A program made the translations under genes and the position numbers. A DNA stretch of 13,761 nucleotides from DATBGS01 sp036557885 (GTDB taxonomy: Bacteria > Chloroflexota > Ktedonobacteria > Ktedonobacterales > DATBGS01), in assembly GCA_036557885.1 (NCBI GenBank), contig DATBGS010000042.1:1-13761 (forward strand), read 5' to 3'. Below are positions 1 to 5,815 of this stretch, piece after piece (the first letter of the stretch is position 1; each line of letters opens with the position of its first letter). The notes beneath the pieces were generated by a model. It saw only the letters and a list, made by a program, of their open reading frames with translations, was not told where the DNA came from and ran no database searches.

Positions 1-164
1 CTTTCTATATCGGCCACAACTAGCTGGTCCCATCGTGCCAATATCCTCTTTTTCGCCAGGACGATGAAAGTAGCCAGGACGAGCCATCACAGCCATCACA
101 GGCTTACCCTTGAGGCGCTGCTTGCGCCCTTCGCTCTGGACTTCCCAAGCGCAAGGCTACAGAA

Positions 165-218
165 AGGCAGCAAAAGCAAGGAAGAGACATGGATAGCTCT
201 TCCTTGCTTTTGCTGCCT
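165..218. repeat. 22-bp perfect inverted repeat with 10-nt loop
   Basis: Arms 165-186 and 197-218 are perfect reverse complements, separated by a 10-nt loop (ACATGGATAG). The stem is A/G-rich on one arm and is far longer than an ordinary intrinsic terminator. No T-run follows on either strand. It lies between an IS-end remnant and the DoxX remnant. It could be a bidirectional terminator-like structure or part of a mobile element end; the sequence does not decide. Confidence 0.85.
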
Positions 219-226
219 GGCAGTCT

Positions 227-264
227 GAAAACCAGTTACGTCTGCTGGGGTAAAATCAGTTACG
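227..264. repeat. Pair of 14-nt direct repeats, 24-nt period
   Basis: GAAAACCAGTTACG at 227-240 and TAAAATCAGTTACG at 251-264 differ at two positions and are spaced by 24 nt from start to start. Closely spaced direct repeats beside a hairpin are typical of protein-binding sites at the ends of some insertion sequences, but no adjacent transposase supports that here. Confidence 0.45.
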
Positions 265-436
265 AGCTTGAGGCGCTCTCTGATGTGTCAGCTGAGGCTT
301 CCTCTCCTTCGCCCCCGATGAGACGAGTCGCCACGACAGCCGCTCCAGCGCCGATCCTGGACGGGAGCCAGTGGTGCCATTCCCTTGGTGCTCCTCACCG
401 GAGCCAGCTTCTGGAGAAGGGAGTGGAGGTTGCCCG

Positions 437-844
437 TCATTCGGGGGGTATTCCGATCTGGGTGCTTGAACGGGATCGCGTGGATGCCTCCCGGTGCCGC
501 TTCGTGGGAAAGAGCACGCCCAGAGTCCGGCTGGGCGGGCGATGCGCCCACGAAGCCAGTGTGAGCACGCCCAGGATGAGGGCTGGCAAGATGAAGCTGC
601 CTGGATCATCGCGGCCAACGACCAGGCCCGATGTGACCGCACCCATGTAGACAAAGCAGGCTCCGGCATAGGCCCATTCCTTGAGCAGCGGAACACCTGG
701 CGCAAGCAAGACCATCCCTCCAAGTAGCTTCCACACGCCGAGAATCGTGAGCAAGTACACGGGGTAGCCCAGGTGCGTCAGGATCCCGACGACGGGATCG
801 CCAGCGACCAGCATCGTTCCTCCATGTACCAGGTCTGTCAGCCC
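437..844 (-). pseudogene. DoxX-like membrane protein, 5'-truncated by a mobile element end
   Basis: The minus-strand frame codes for the body of a DoxX-like (DoxX_2 type) small membrane protein. The readable part starts GLTDLVHGG and continues with THLGYPVYLLTILGVWKLLGG, then KEWAYAGACFVYMGA, a hydrophobic segment (FILPALILGVLTLASWA) and the family-typical RPPSR near the C terminus. Three hydrophobic helices remain of the four usual in the family. The expected first transmembrane helix and start are absent: homology stops at codon-aligned position 844, and a terminal inverted repeat begins at 845. A start at the internal ATG (814) would give 125 aa, but conserved residues lie upstream of it, so I read this as a truncated gene. 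The family sits in the cytoplasmic membrane; its role is poorly defined. The sequence beyond the element (above 940) does not resume the missing N terminus, so more than a simple insertion happened. Confidence 0.8.
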
Positions 845-940
845 TGTGCTGGCTACTTTTCCTCATCGGACACAAATACCTGGTTCAATTGTACTCAACA
901 CCTGTTTTTTTCGCCCGGATGAGGAAAAGTAGCCAACACA
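845..940. mobile_element. 96-bp MITE-like element with 23-bp terminal inverted repeats
   Basis: Positions 845-867 and 918-940 are inverted repeats matching at 22 of 23 bases. They begin TGTG and end CACA, and both carry the core TGGCTACTT found at the ends of the insertion sequence at 5816-7391. The 50-nt interior is non-coding and carries a T-run (904-911). The left boundary coincides with the break in the DoxX gene. No target duplication is visible (GCCC left, AGTA right). It may be a miniature non-autonomous derivative of an IS, or two IS ends brought together by deletion. Confidence 0.7.
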
Positions 941-1117
941 AGTACCAATGGCCTCACGTAAAGCCTGGAGCAAGGTTTCTGGTACGTTTACAGGCAAATT
1001 GGTACGCAGATAGGATTTGAGTGCACGCTTTTCCGGTCGCGGCATCCGGGCCATTTCACGCAGGCAGGCCAGGAGAGTTTCAGGAGCCTGCTCAAGACTC
1101 CGTTGTAAATCGGCCAC
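863..1117 (-). pseudogene. Short ORF remnant running into the mobile element end
   Basis: A frame open from about 1126 gives a plausible charged helical peptide (VADLQRSLEQAPETLLACLR, then MARMPRPEKRALKSYLR). At 940 it runs into the terminal repeat of the 96-bp element, which supplies its last 26 or so codons. There is no ribosome-binding site before the GTG at 1117, and a stop (TGA) lies a few codons upstream. I read it as an internal or C-terminal fragment of an unknown gene cut at 940, not as an intact gene. No family is recognised. Confidence 0.35.
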
Positions 1118-1146
1118 CCGACCATGTCAACGTGTGTCCCAGCTCT

Positions 1147-1287
1147 CTACATAGTGTGAGAGGCGCCCCCATCAAACGTGGTAGTATTTAGGTAATTTCG
1201 GAGTTCTTCCTCAGAAAAGGAGCGGTGTGGTAGCCCTTGCTTGGCGTGGTCGCTGAGGTAGGATCCCAGTTCGTTTTGGCTTGGCAT
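1147..1287 (-). CDS. Small protein of unknown function (46 aa)
   Basis: The ATG at 1287 follows GAAGGACTTCCCT, a fair Shine-Dalgarno site, and opens a 46-residue protein starting MPSQNELGSYLSDHAKQG and containing FSEEELRNYLNTTTFDGG. It is hydrophilic, with no signal peptide or membrane segment. A longer frame extends upstream to 1386, but its added residues (Arg/Lys-rich, low quality) look untranslated. It is the last of a series of small minus-strand genes. No family is recognised, and it could be a chance ORF. Confidence 0.4.
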   Translation of the reverse strand: MPSQNELGSYLSDHAKQGLPHRSFSEEELRNYLNTTTFDGGASHTM

Positions 1288-1423
1288 AGGGAAGTCCTTC
1301 TTTCTCTTTTCAGTGCCTGGTACCAGGCTGAGCGAGAATGGAGGAAGAACACACCGCCGTTGTTCTTCTCTCCTTTGGTCCTTCACGGGTACTCAGCGAT
1401 GCTCACACCTCTTTCTCTTCCTC

Positions 1424-1678
1424 TCACACCGAACGCAGTCCGACCACCTGGTTGCCGAGGCACGCTGCCAGTACGCGCGTGCCCACCAAATAGTTGCCTC
1501 CATCACTCCGGGAGGCGTCCATGTGGAGCTTGTAATGCTGGGGCAATGGGACACGGATCCCCCTTGTTTGCCACTCCTCATGGCCAAAGATTGTAATCAA
1601 GCGTACGACCTTCTGATCAAGCAGCAGCACTTCATTGTGCTTCACAATCCCCCGAATAGAGCGTACCACGTAACTCAC
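1424..1678 (-). CDS. Protein of unknown function (84 aa), GTG start
   Basis: The start is chosen as the GTG at 1678 because AGGAGG lies 7 nt upstream; longer in-frame starts up to 1807 lack such a site. The 84-residue product begins (M)SYVVRSIRGIVKHNEVLLL and then has DQKVVRLITIFGHEEWQTRG. It looks like a compact alpha/beta protein with no membrane segment. Its start overlaps the stop of the 34-aa ORF upstream by GTGA, a typical translational-coupling arrangement. No conserved family is recognised. Confidence 0.6.
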   Translation of the reverse strand: MSYVVRSIRGIVKHNEVLLLDQKVVRLITIFGHEEWQTRGIRVPLPQHYKLHMDASRSDGGNYLVGTRVLAACLGNQVVGLRSV

Positions 1679-1779
1679 TTGTGTTCCTCCTGACGATTCC
1701 CATGGGAAGCTCCACGGCGTCTCTGGGAATCTGTTTTGGGTGAAGTCTGTTGGGTCTGGCTCAATTGCCATGCGAGCAT
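1675..1779 (-). CDS. 34-aa ORF translationally coupled to the 84-aa gene
   Basis: The ATG at 1779 is preceded by GAGAGGAGG with an 8-nt spacer, one of the strongest ribosome-binding sites in the window. The product (MLAWQLSQTQQTSPK, then a basic Arg-rich tail ending QEEHK) is small and hydrophilic. Its TGA overlaps the GTG of the next gene in GTGA. The strong site and the overlap are the main evidence. It could be a leader peptide that sets translation of the downstream gene rather than a functional protein. Confidence 0.45.
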   Translation of the reverse strand: MLAWQLSQTQQTSPKTDSQRRRGASHGNRQEEHK

Positions 1780-1863
1780 GAACGCTGCCTCCTCTCGCAT
1801 ACGCCATCAGAGATGCCTAGCTCTCGTGCCTGATCAGAAAATAAGTTCTCGGCCAGGGCGCCT

Positions 1864-2055
1864 CTACTGGCTCTCAGCTCTCAGCAATTGCACTGTACGA
1901 ACTGCCGCTTCATCTCGTGACGCGCCTTGGTGAAGCAACCAAGCACGATAGCGCTCGACCTTCTGCGCGTGCAGAGCACGGACATGCCATCTTTCCTCCC
2001 ATACACCTGAGAACTCGCGAGCCATACGAGTGCCTTCGTCGGTGAGATTGATCAT
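1864..2055 (-). CDS. Small helical protein of unknown function (63 aa)
   Basis: The ATG at 2055 follows GGAAGGAAGG with a 6-nt gap and is preferred over an in-frame TTG six codons upstream. The 63-residue product starts MINLTDEGTRMAREFSGVWE and continues with HAQKVERYRAWLLHQGASRD. It is charged and predicted mostly helical, without signal peptide or membrane helix. It is the first plausible gene of the minus-strand small-gene group (63, 34, 84, 46 aa). No family is recognised. Confidence 0.5.
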   Translation of the reverse strand: MINLTDEGTRMAREFSGVWEERWHVRALHAQKVERYRAWLLHQGASRDEAAVRTVQLLRAESQ

Positions 2056-2430
2056 CAGAGGCCTTCCTTCCAAGGAGCGCTCGAGGCTTTGGGAAGCGAC
2101 TTGCCAATAAGCTCATCCAGGTATCAGACGCGAAGAACCTGGCACTCTGCGCTTCAAGGGTATCACCAGAACCTCTTGTTTGAAGGCAAGAAGTGTGGCA
2201 TCCGTGGGTGAATACCATTTATTGCTCGTCAGGTATACCAATAACGGACACGCCGAACCTCTTGGCAGTCCCACTTCTCCTTGCATGCCTCGCTTCTTGA
2301 AGCAGCTTATCTAACGAAGACACTTCTTGGACGGCAGTCAGGCTCTTCTGGCTGAGAGAGAGCTCGTTCAACAGGGCAGAGGACAGAAGCACGAGGTTGA
2401 CTAGCGTCCTTGTTATGGAGCAAGCCATAC

Positions 2431-2526
2431 TTTGCCGCTGATGCGCCAGCAGGCGGCAAACTCCGCTGGCGCGCTCAGCCTTCTGGATGATGCGCACACT
2501 TTGGCGTCGCTCAGAAGGCTGAGCGC
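2431..2526. repeat. Two adjacent inverted repeats
   Basis: TTTGCCGC at 2431-2438 pairs perfectly with GCGGCAAA at 2453-2460 (14-nt loop). Next to it GCGCTCAGCCTTCT at 2471-2484 pairs perfectly with AGAAGGCTGAGCGC at 2513-2526 (28-nt spacer). The two-stem array covers 96 nt. It lacks the core sites of an integron attC. Its role is unknown; it could be a recombination or folding element, or fortuitous in degraded coding sequence. Confidence 0.6.
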
Positions 2527-2848
2527 ATAAGCTCGCTAAAGGCAGCATCGCTAATCGTGGCCCGATCGGGGCGCTCATGGTGGCTGTTGGTCGCGAAGCG
2601 ATGGTCAGATGGTCGCTCCCATCGTCGTCGACCCATGCATCACACGGAGCCACAGGAGGGTTTTGCTCGTCACAACTGGAGCAAAGACCAATAACACCTT
2701 TCTGGTGGCTGGGCCAGCGCCCTGTGGAGTGATGTTGTTGGGGACTACACCTATTGTAGCAGCAAGAACAACGTAAGTCAACTTTCTTCACTTAATGAAG
2801 TGGATTTGGCAAGAAGCGGACACCTTCAGACAGGCTCACGCCTCTTCG

Positions 2849-2883
2849 CATGTAGGTTCTGATCAGGTTTAAGTCAATGTCAA
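2849..2883 (-). promoter_or_regulatory. Candidate sigma70-type promoter, minus strand
   Basis: On the minus strand TTGACT (2877-2872) is followed after 17 nt by TACATG (2854-2849), which matches the -10 consensus at four of six positions. An overlapping TTGACA lies at 2883-2878. It points towards the minus-strand small genes below 2100, but the distance is long and no gene directly follows. Confidence 0.25.
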
Positions 2884-2986
2884 GCATGCTTTATATGAAG
2901 AGAACAACGCGCGGGCTTCGATGGTCAGCCCTGACGCACCCTAAGAACTTGGGGCGTTGGCCCCGTACCTCAGAGAGTGTGCTTGA

Positions 2987-3016
2987 TTGGACAACGCATC
3001 ACGCGCATGCTATACT
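2987..3016 (+). promoter_or_regulatory. Candidate sigma70-type promoter upstream of the small-gene cluster
   Basis: TTGGAC (2987-2992) and TATACT (3011-3016) are spaced by 18 nt on the plus strand. The first gene downstream in this direction is the receiver-like gene at 3358. The transcript would carry a leader of about 330 nt containing the 27-bp hairpin at 3262-3325. Assignment rests on consensus match alone. Confidence 0.4.
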
Positions 3017-3261
3017 GTCTCTAGAGTTTGTTCTGAACTTTTGCGCGGCCCCGCTTTTCACGAGGCTTTGTAGCAACCGTGTTAAAATGTGACCCATTGC
3101 TGTTAGCCCTGATGTGAGCTGACCTCGCAAAAAGCGCATAACACGCTCTAGAAGCCACTAGGGCGAGAAAGTATCTCACGAGACCGTCCTGAGGTTCTTC
3201 AAGACACGCGTGGAGCACGTGTCGGCCCAGCCGAGACTCCAGCGGTGTCACATCTAGCAGA

Positions 3262-3325
3262 CAACCTTTCCGGCCACCTGCTTCTGTCTCACCTGTGGGA
3301 CAGAAGCAGGTGGCCGGAAAGGTTG
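3262..3325. repeat. 27-bp perfect palindrome with 10-nt loop
   Basis: Arms 3262-3288 and 3299-3325 are exact reverse complements over 27 bases around a 10-nt loop (TCACCTGTGG) whose ends can pair further. The right arm ends 32 nt before the ATG at 3358 and 20 nt before its ribosome-binding site. There is no T-run. If transcribed it would fold into a very stable hairpin in the 5' leader. It could be a factor-independent stop for upstream reading, a leader regulator, an RNase III-type processing site, or the footprint of a mobile element. Confidence 0.9.
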
Positions 3326-3357
3326 AGTCCTCTTTCCTGGCTTTGAGGAGCGTTCCT

Positions 3358-3813
3358 ATGTGGCAAGCTCTCGTGGTGACAACCGATGCAGACCTGCTGG
3401 AAATGCTGCGTGATCAACTTGAGGCGCCAGGCTATGCGGTTGTGGAAGCAGGCACCGTCTCAGATGCGGACCAGTTACTTCATACAAGCGATTCGTGTCT
3501 CTTTCTCCTGTTAACCCCGCTCTTGAGTTCGTTCACCAACGCACTCCTCCTAGCGCCTACGCGCCAAGACACCCGCCTGGTGAGCCCCTCGGCGTATCTC
3601 CTTCTCGCCGCCAACCCACCTTCTCAGCTCTCAACGTCTGATCTGGCGCTTCCCTCGCCGGTGATCACTATCATCACACCAGAGAGCCTGGAAGAACTCC
3701 TCGCTTGCATGGAACACGCCGCCAATTACTTGGGGATGAATCCGCTACTGCTGACAGCGCCACAGCACTCCGGCCAGGGCCGTCAACTTGACGAGTCTTC
3801 CGAGCAACGATGA
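3358..3813 (+). CDS. Degenerate response-regulator receiver-like protein (151 aa)
   Basis: The ATG at 3358 follows GAGGAG with a 7-nt spacer; an in-frame GTG at 3295 lies inside the palindrome and lacks such a site. The N terminus (MWQALVVTTDADLLEMLRDQ, then LEAPGYAVVEAGTVSDADQLL) has the beta1-alpha1-beta2 pattern of CheY-like receivers. A strand follows (CLFLLLTPLL), and later VITIITPESLEELLACM resembles beta5-alpha5. The phosphoacceptor Asp expected after beta3 is Thr (about residue 53), the beta1 acidic pair is reduced to TTD, and the Lys after beta5 is replaced by Thr. It should therefore not be phosphorylated like a normal receiver and may act as a protein-binding module. There is no output domain; the tail (about 130-151) is polar. 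It is the first gene of the plus-strand cluster. Receiver assignment is moderately sure. Confidence 0.75.
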   Translation: MWQALVVTTDADLLEMLRDQLEAPGYAVVEAGTVSDADQLLHTSDSCLFLLLTPLLSSFTNALLLAPTRQDTRLVSPSAYLLLAANPPSQLSTSDLALPSPVITIITPESLEELLACMEHAANYLGMNPLLLTAPQHSGQGRQLDESSEQR

Positions 3814-3910
3814 CCCCTTGGGGCCTGAAGGCCAGCTCTTCTGCTGATTGGTGCAGCAGCCAGAAAGAGAACGGATCAGCACTGAAGCATCCGTCAGAGA
3901 GGAAAGAGCC

Positions 3911-4264
3911 ATGAACACCCTCAAACACTTCCAGGTGCTCCAACATCGCCTTGGGCTGCAGGAGCATCTTCTGTTGACACTCCAGGCCGAGCAGGAGAGG
4001 GAACAGGAACACCAGCACACGTTGTATCAGGAGCGAGAGGAGCTGCTGGAGGCACTGCTCCAGCGGGAGTCCTCCGCCGCAACACTGGTCACCCGCAATA
4101 CCGTCGTGCTTGTCCAGGGGCGTGCAGCAGTGTTACACTGCGAACTTGCTATCGCCTCCTCCCGCATCAGGGTACTTGCCACGCGAGTGCGTTCTGTTCT
4201 CCAAGCCTCCTGTGCCACGCAACTGGCATTGGACCAGTTGCAGCCACAGGAGCCCCAGTCCTGA
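3911..4264 (+). CDS. Coiled-coil protein of unknown function (117 aa)
   Basis: The ATG at 3911 follows AGAGGAAAGAGCC; a frame extending upstream to 3848 is not supported by a ribosome-binding site. Residues about 10-55 form a Gln/Glu-rich helix (LQEHLLLTLQAEQEREQEHQ, then YQEREELLEALLQRE). A second helical stretch (about 70-105, VLVQGRAAVLHCELAIASS) and a Gln/Pro-rich end follow. The likely product is a soluble helical-hairpin or coiled-coil adaptor. It starts 97 nt after the receiver gene in the same direction and is probably co-transcribed. No family is recognised. Its general design (small, helical, Gln-rich) resembles the 153-aa protein at 4959. Confidence 0.7.
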   Translation: MNTLKHFQVLQHRLGLQEHLLLTLQAEQEREQEHQHTLYQEREELLEALLQRESSAATLVTRNTVVLVQGRAAVLHCELAIASSRIRVLATRVRSVLQASCATQLALDQLQPQEPQS

Positions 4265-4300
4265 GAGGTCTTTGTGCCTGCTGCTGGAGCAGATCACTCA

Positions 4301-4529
4301 ATGGAGGATATGGTGTCCTGTCTCGTGCTTGCTCTTCAGCAAGGGACGGGCTTCCGTGAGAAACCCTTCGCCTCCTTGAAGGACGGCGCCTACGCCCAGC
4401 ATGCTCCTAGAGGGAGGTGTTGAGATCCTGATCCTAGAAGAGACCATTCTCCCAATGGAGTATCCAGAGCTCCTCAGCAAACAGAGGGAAGGTTGTAGGG
4501 GTCAGCGTACTTCAAGGAAGCATTGGTGA
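4301..4529 (+). pseudogene. Frameshifted small ORF pair, probably a broken gene
   Basis: Two overlapping frames each read like protein. From the ATG at 4301, MEDMVSCLVLALQQGTGF leads to EKPFASLKDGAYAQHA before a stop at 4421. In the next frame, LEGGVEILILEETILPMEYP leads to ELLSKQREG and a stop at 4527. Removing one base near GCTCCTAG (about 4403-4410) would join them into one protein of about 76 aa. The ATG has only a modest upstream GGAG. It sits between two genes of the same direction and fills an otherwise long gap. I do not recognise the family. A pair of tiny genes or a chance alignment of frames is possible. Confidence 0.35.
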
Positions 4530-4662
4530 AGGGTTGCACTTCAAAAATATGTGCCGTCCCATCCCTCGAGTAAGCACATGTGTCTATACGCCCCAAGCCT
4601 ACACAAGCATGCCTGAGCAAGTGTGCTCAGCACCAGGGCTATTCGCCTGGAGGGCTCATCCT

Positions 4663-4938
4663 ATGACCGAAGAACTCCCTGTTGTCGCTCTCTACCTGGA
4701 GCTTGATCCTGCTGCATGCCCCGCCGGACACCCGCCAGAGATTGTGCGCCTGCGGGCGTGTCCCCGCTGTCAGCTATCCAGACAACAGACTGGAGTCTGG
4801 CCGACGTATTGCCACCTGTGTCATACGGAACGCATGTATGCCGCCTGGAAGCGGATGGACCAGGAGGGGCTGATTTGCCTGGTATGTTTGCCTATGTGCG
4901 TTGAACGCCTCGGCCAACGCTGGCAAAACCGAGGCTGA
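4663..4938 (+). CDS. Small zinc-ribbon-like protein with three CxxC motifs (91 aa)
   Basis: The ATG at 4663 has GGAGGG 8 nt upstream; a longer frame from a TTG at 4534 is not supported. The 91-residue product carries CPRC (residues 33-36), CHLCH (50-54) and CLVC with a further Cys (72-75 and 79), spaced as in zinc-binding treble-clef or ribbon proteins. These could bind one or two Zn ions. The N-terminal part (MTEELPVVALYLELDPAACP) is a short beta-like segment. It is likely a cytoplasmic nucleic-acid-binding or protein-interaction module. The next gene starts 20 nt downstream, so the two are almost certainly in one transcript. No named family is recognised. Confidence 0.75.
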   Translation: MTEELPVVALYLELDPAACPAGHPPEIVRLRACPRCQLSRQQTGVWPTYCHLCHTERMYAAWKRMDQEGLICLVCLPMCVERLGQRWQNRG

Positions 4939-4958
4939 GTCGCAAGGGAGAAGCAGGA

Positions 4959-5420
4959 ATGCCACCAGGTAAGATCGAAAACGTTGTTCGTGTGCTGGCC
5001 CAGGCACACGAGGGGTCAGAAGGCCAGTTAGAAAGGCAGAGCGATATGGACGAGCTTACCACCATCGAGGCGCTGGAAGCACAGTTGCAGGAGCAGGCAA
5101 CGCTCTTTTATAACTTGCACCATCAGGAGGCGGTCAAACGACGTGAACGGCAGACGGTACGGGAGGAACTGGCACGCGTGCTGGCCGCGATAGCTGAAGC
5201 GCAGGTGGTCGCACAAACCTCCTGCTCGCCCAATGTGCTGGCGGCCTTACGTCTGCGCTCAGTCACCTTGAAGCACCAGTTTGCCAGCATCTCGGTCCAG
5301 ATTGACGACCTGTCCCAGCAGGCGGAACTGGCAGAGGACAGCTACGAACACGCCCTGCAACACCTGGAGTCTCTGACGAGAGGACGTGGTTCAGAGGAGT
5401 CCAACGGATCTCCTCAATGA
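4959..5420 (+). CDS. Coiled-coil protein of unknown function (153 aa)
   Basis: The start at 4959 has AAGGGAG upstream and lies 20 nt after the zinc-protein gene; an internal ATG at 5046, preceded by GAAAGG, is an alternative giving 124 aa. Residues about 33-85 are a long charged helix (TIEALEAQLQEQATLFYNLH, then KRRERQTVREELARVLAAIA). A second helical region (about 95-145, LRLRSVTLKHQFASISVQID) suggests an antiparallel coiled coil. There is no membrane segment, signal peptide or enzymatic motif. With the receiver-like and zinc proteins it makes a run of candidate interaction modules without an enzyme. Confidence 0.75.
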   Translation: MPPGKIENVVRVLAQAHEGSEGQLERQSDMDELTTIEALEAQLQEQATLFYNLHHQEAVKRRERQTVREELARVLAAIAEAQVVAQTSCSPNVLAALRLRSVTLKHQFASISVQIDDLSQQAELAEDSYEHALQHLESLTRGRGSEESNGSPQ

Positions 5421-5595
5421 GACGGACCAGGATGGGTCATCTTGAGCGCGGCTTCGGTGGCTCCCACAGGAGTTTCCAGCGCTCTTGGCACTGCCAGGGT
5501 AGTTGCTGCACGACCATCCGAGGCAGAACGGGCCTGATTGCTGGTCGTATGAACAGGTCTTGAAAGGCCTCTGTCTTTGGAGAGGAGTGTTTCCC

Positions 5596-5815
5596 ATGGC
5601 TATTCCGTATGAAGCAACCGATGGACAAATCCTGCAAATTATCCCAGCACCTTTACAGTTTCAAGCCAAGTTTGGTGCCAGGCAAGCACCAGTCTTTGAA
5701 ACCCCCATCATCTGCCAGGCCTTGGTGAAGCGAGGGGATGGTGAAACGATCGAAGGGGTCGTTGTCGATCAGGGCAAGCTCACACTTGTTTCTGAAATCA
5801 AGGGGTTTCTTGGGT
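5596..5815 (+). pseudogene. Small protein gene of unknown function, interrupted by an insertion sequence
   Basis: The ATG at 5596 has GGAGAGGAG with an 8-nt spacer, an excellent ribosome-binding site. The reading frame gives MAIPYEATDGQILQIIPAPL, then FETPIICQALVKRGDGETIE and GVVVDQGKLTLVSEIKGFLG. The pattern suggests a compact beta-rich protein. The left terminal repeat of the IS starts at 5816, directly after codon GGG (Gly) plus one base. The frame continues into the IS for 18 foreign residues and stops at 5871. Joining 5815 to 7392 keeps the frame open to a stop at 7468, which would make a protein of about 98 aa, but this could be chance. It is probably the last gene of the plus-strand cluster. 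Confidence 0.65.

Larger units (their letters stand above)
1..436. other. No supported gene; IS-end remnant, hairpin and short direct repeats
   Basis: No ORF here looks like a protein. Positions 65-76 (TGAAAGTAGCCA) match the outer end of the insertion sequence at 5816-7391, in the orientation of a right end, so an element probably runs off the left edge. At the very edge the minus strand could begin a reading frame (GTG at 17), too short to judge. A long perfect hairpin (165-218) and two direct repeats ending in CAGTTACG (227-240 and 251-264) follow. The rest, up to the end of the DoxX remnant, shows nothing I can name. Confidence 0.5.
2056..3357. other. 1.3-kb stretch without a confident gene
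   Basis: Several frames stay open here (minus 2219-2791, plus 2877-3092, minus 3021-3251), but none has a good ribosome-binding site or a recognisable protein. The 3' part of the 2219-2791 frame, from an ATG at 2428, reads most like protein (LVNLVLLSSALLNELSLSQK) and might be a 69-aa gene or remnant. The stretch contains two inverted repeats (2431-2460 and 2471-2526), candidate promoters at 2849-2883 (minus) and 2987-3016 (plus), and the 27-bp palindrome at 3262-3325. Confidence 0.5.

Noticed and set aside
2219..2791. 190-aa minus-strand ORF
   Set aside because: It starts with GTG without a ribosome-binding site, has an odd Cys/His/Ser-rich first half, and contains the two inverted repeats. 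Only the last 69 codons look protein-like.
3021..3251. 76-aa minus-strand ORF
   Set aside because: The GTG start has no well-placed ribosome-binding site, the tail is basic and low quality, and no family is visible; it also overlaps the candidate plus-strand leader.
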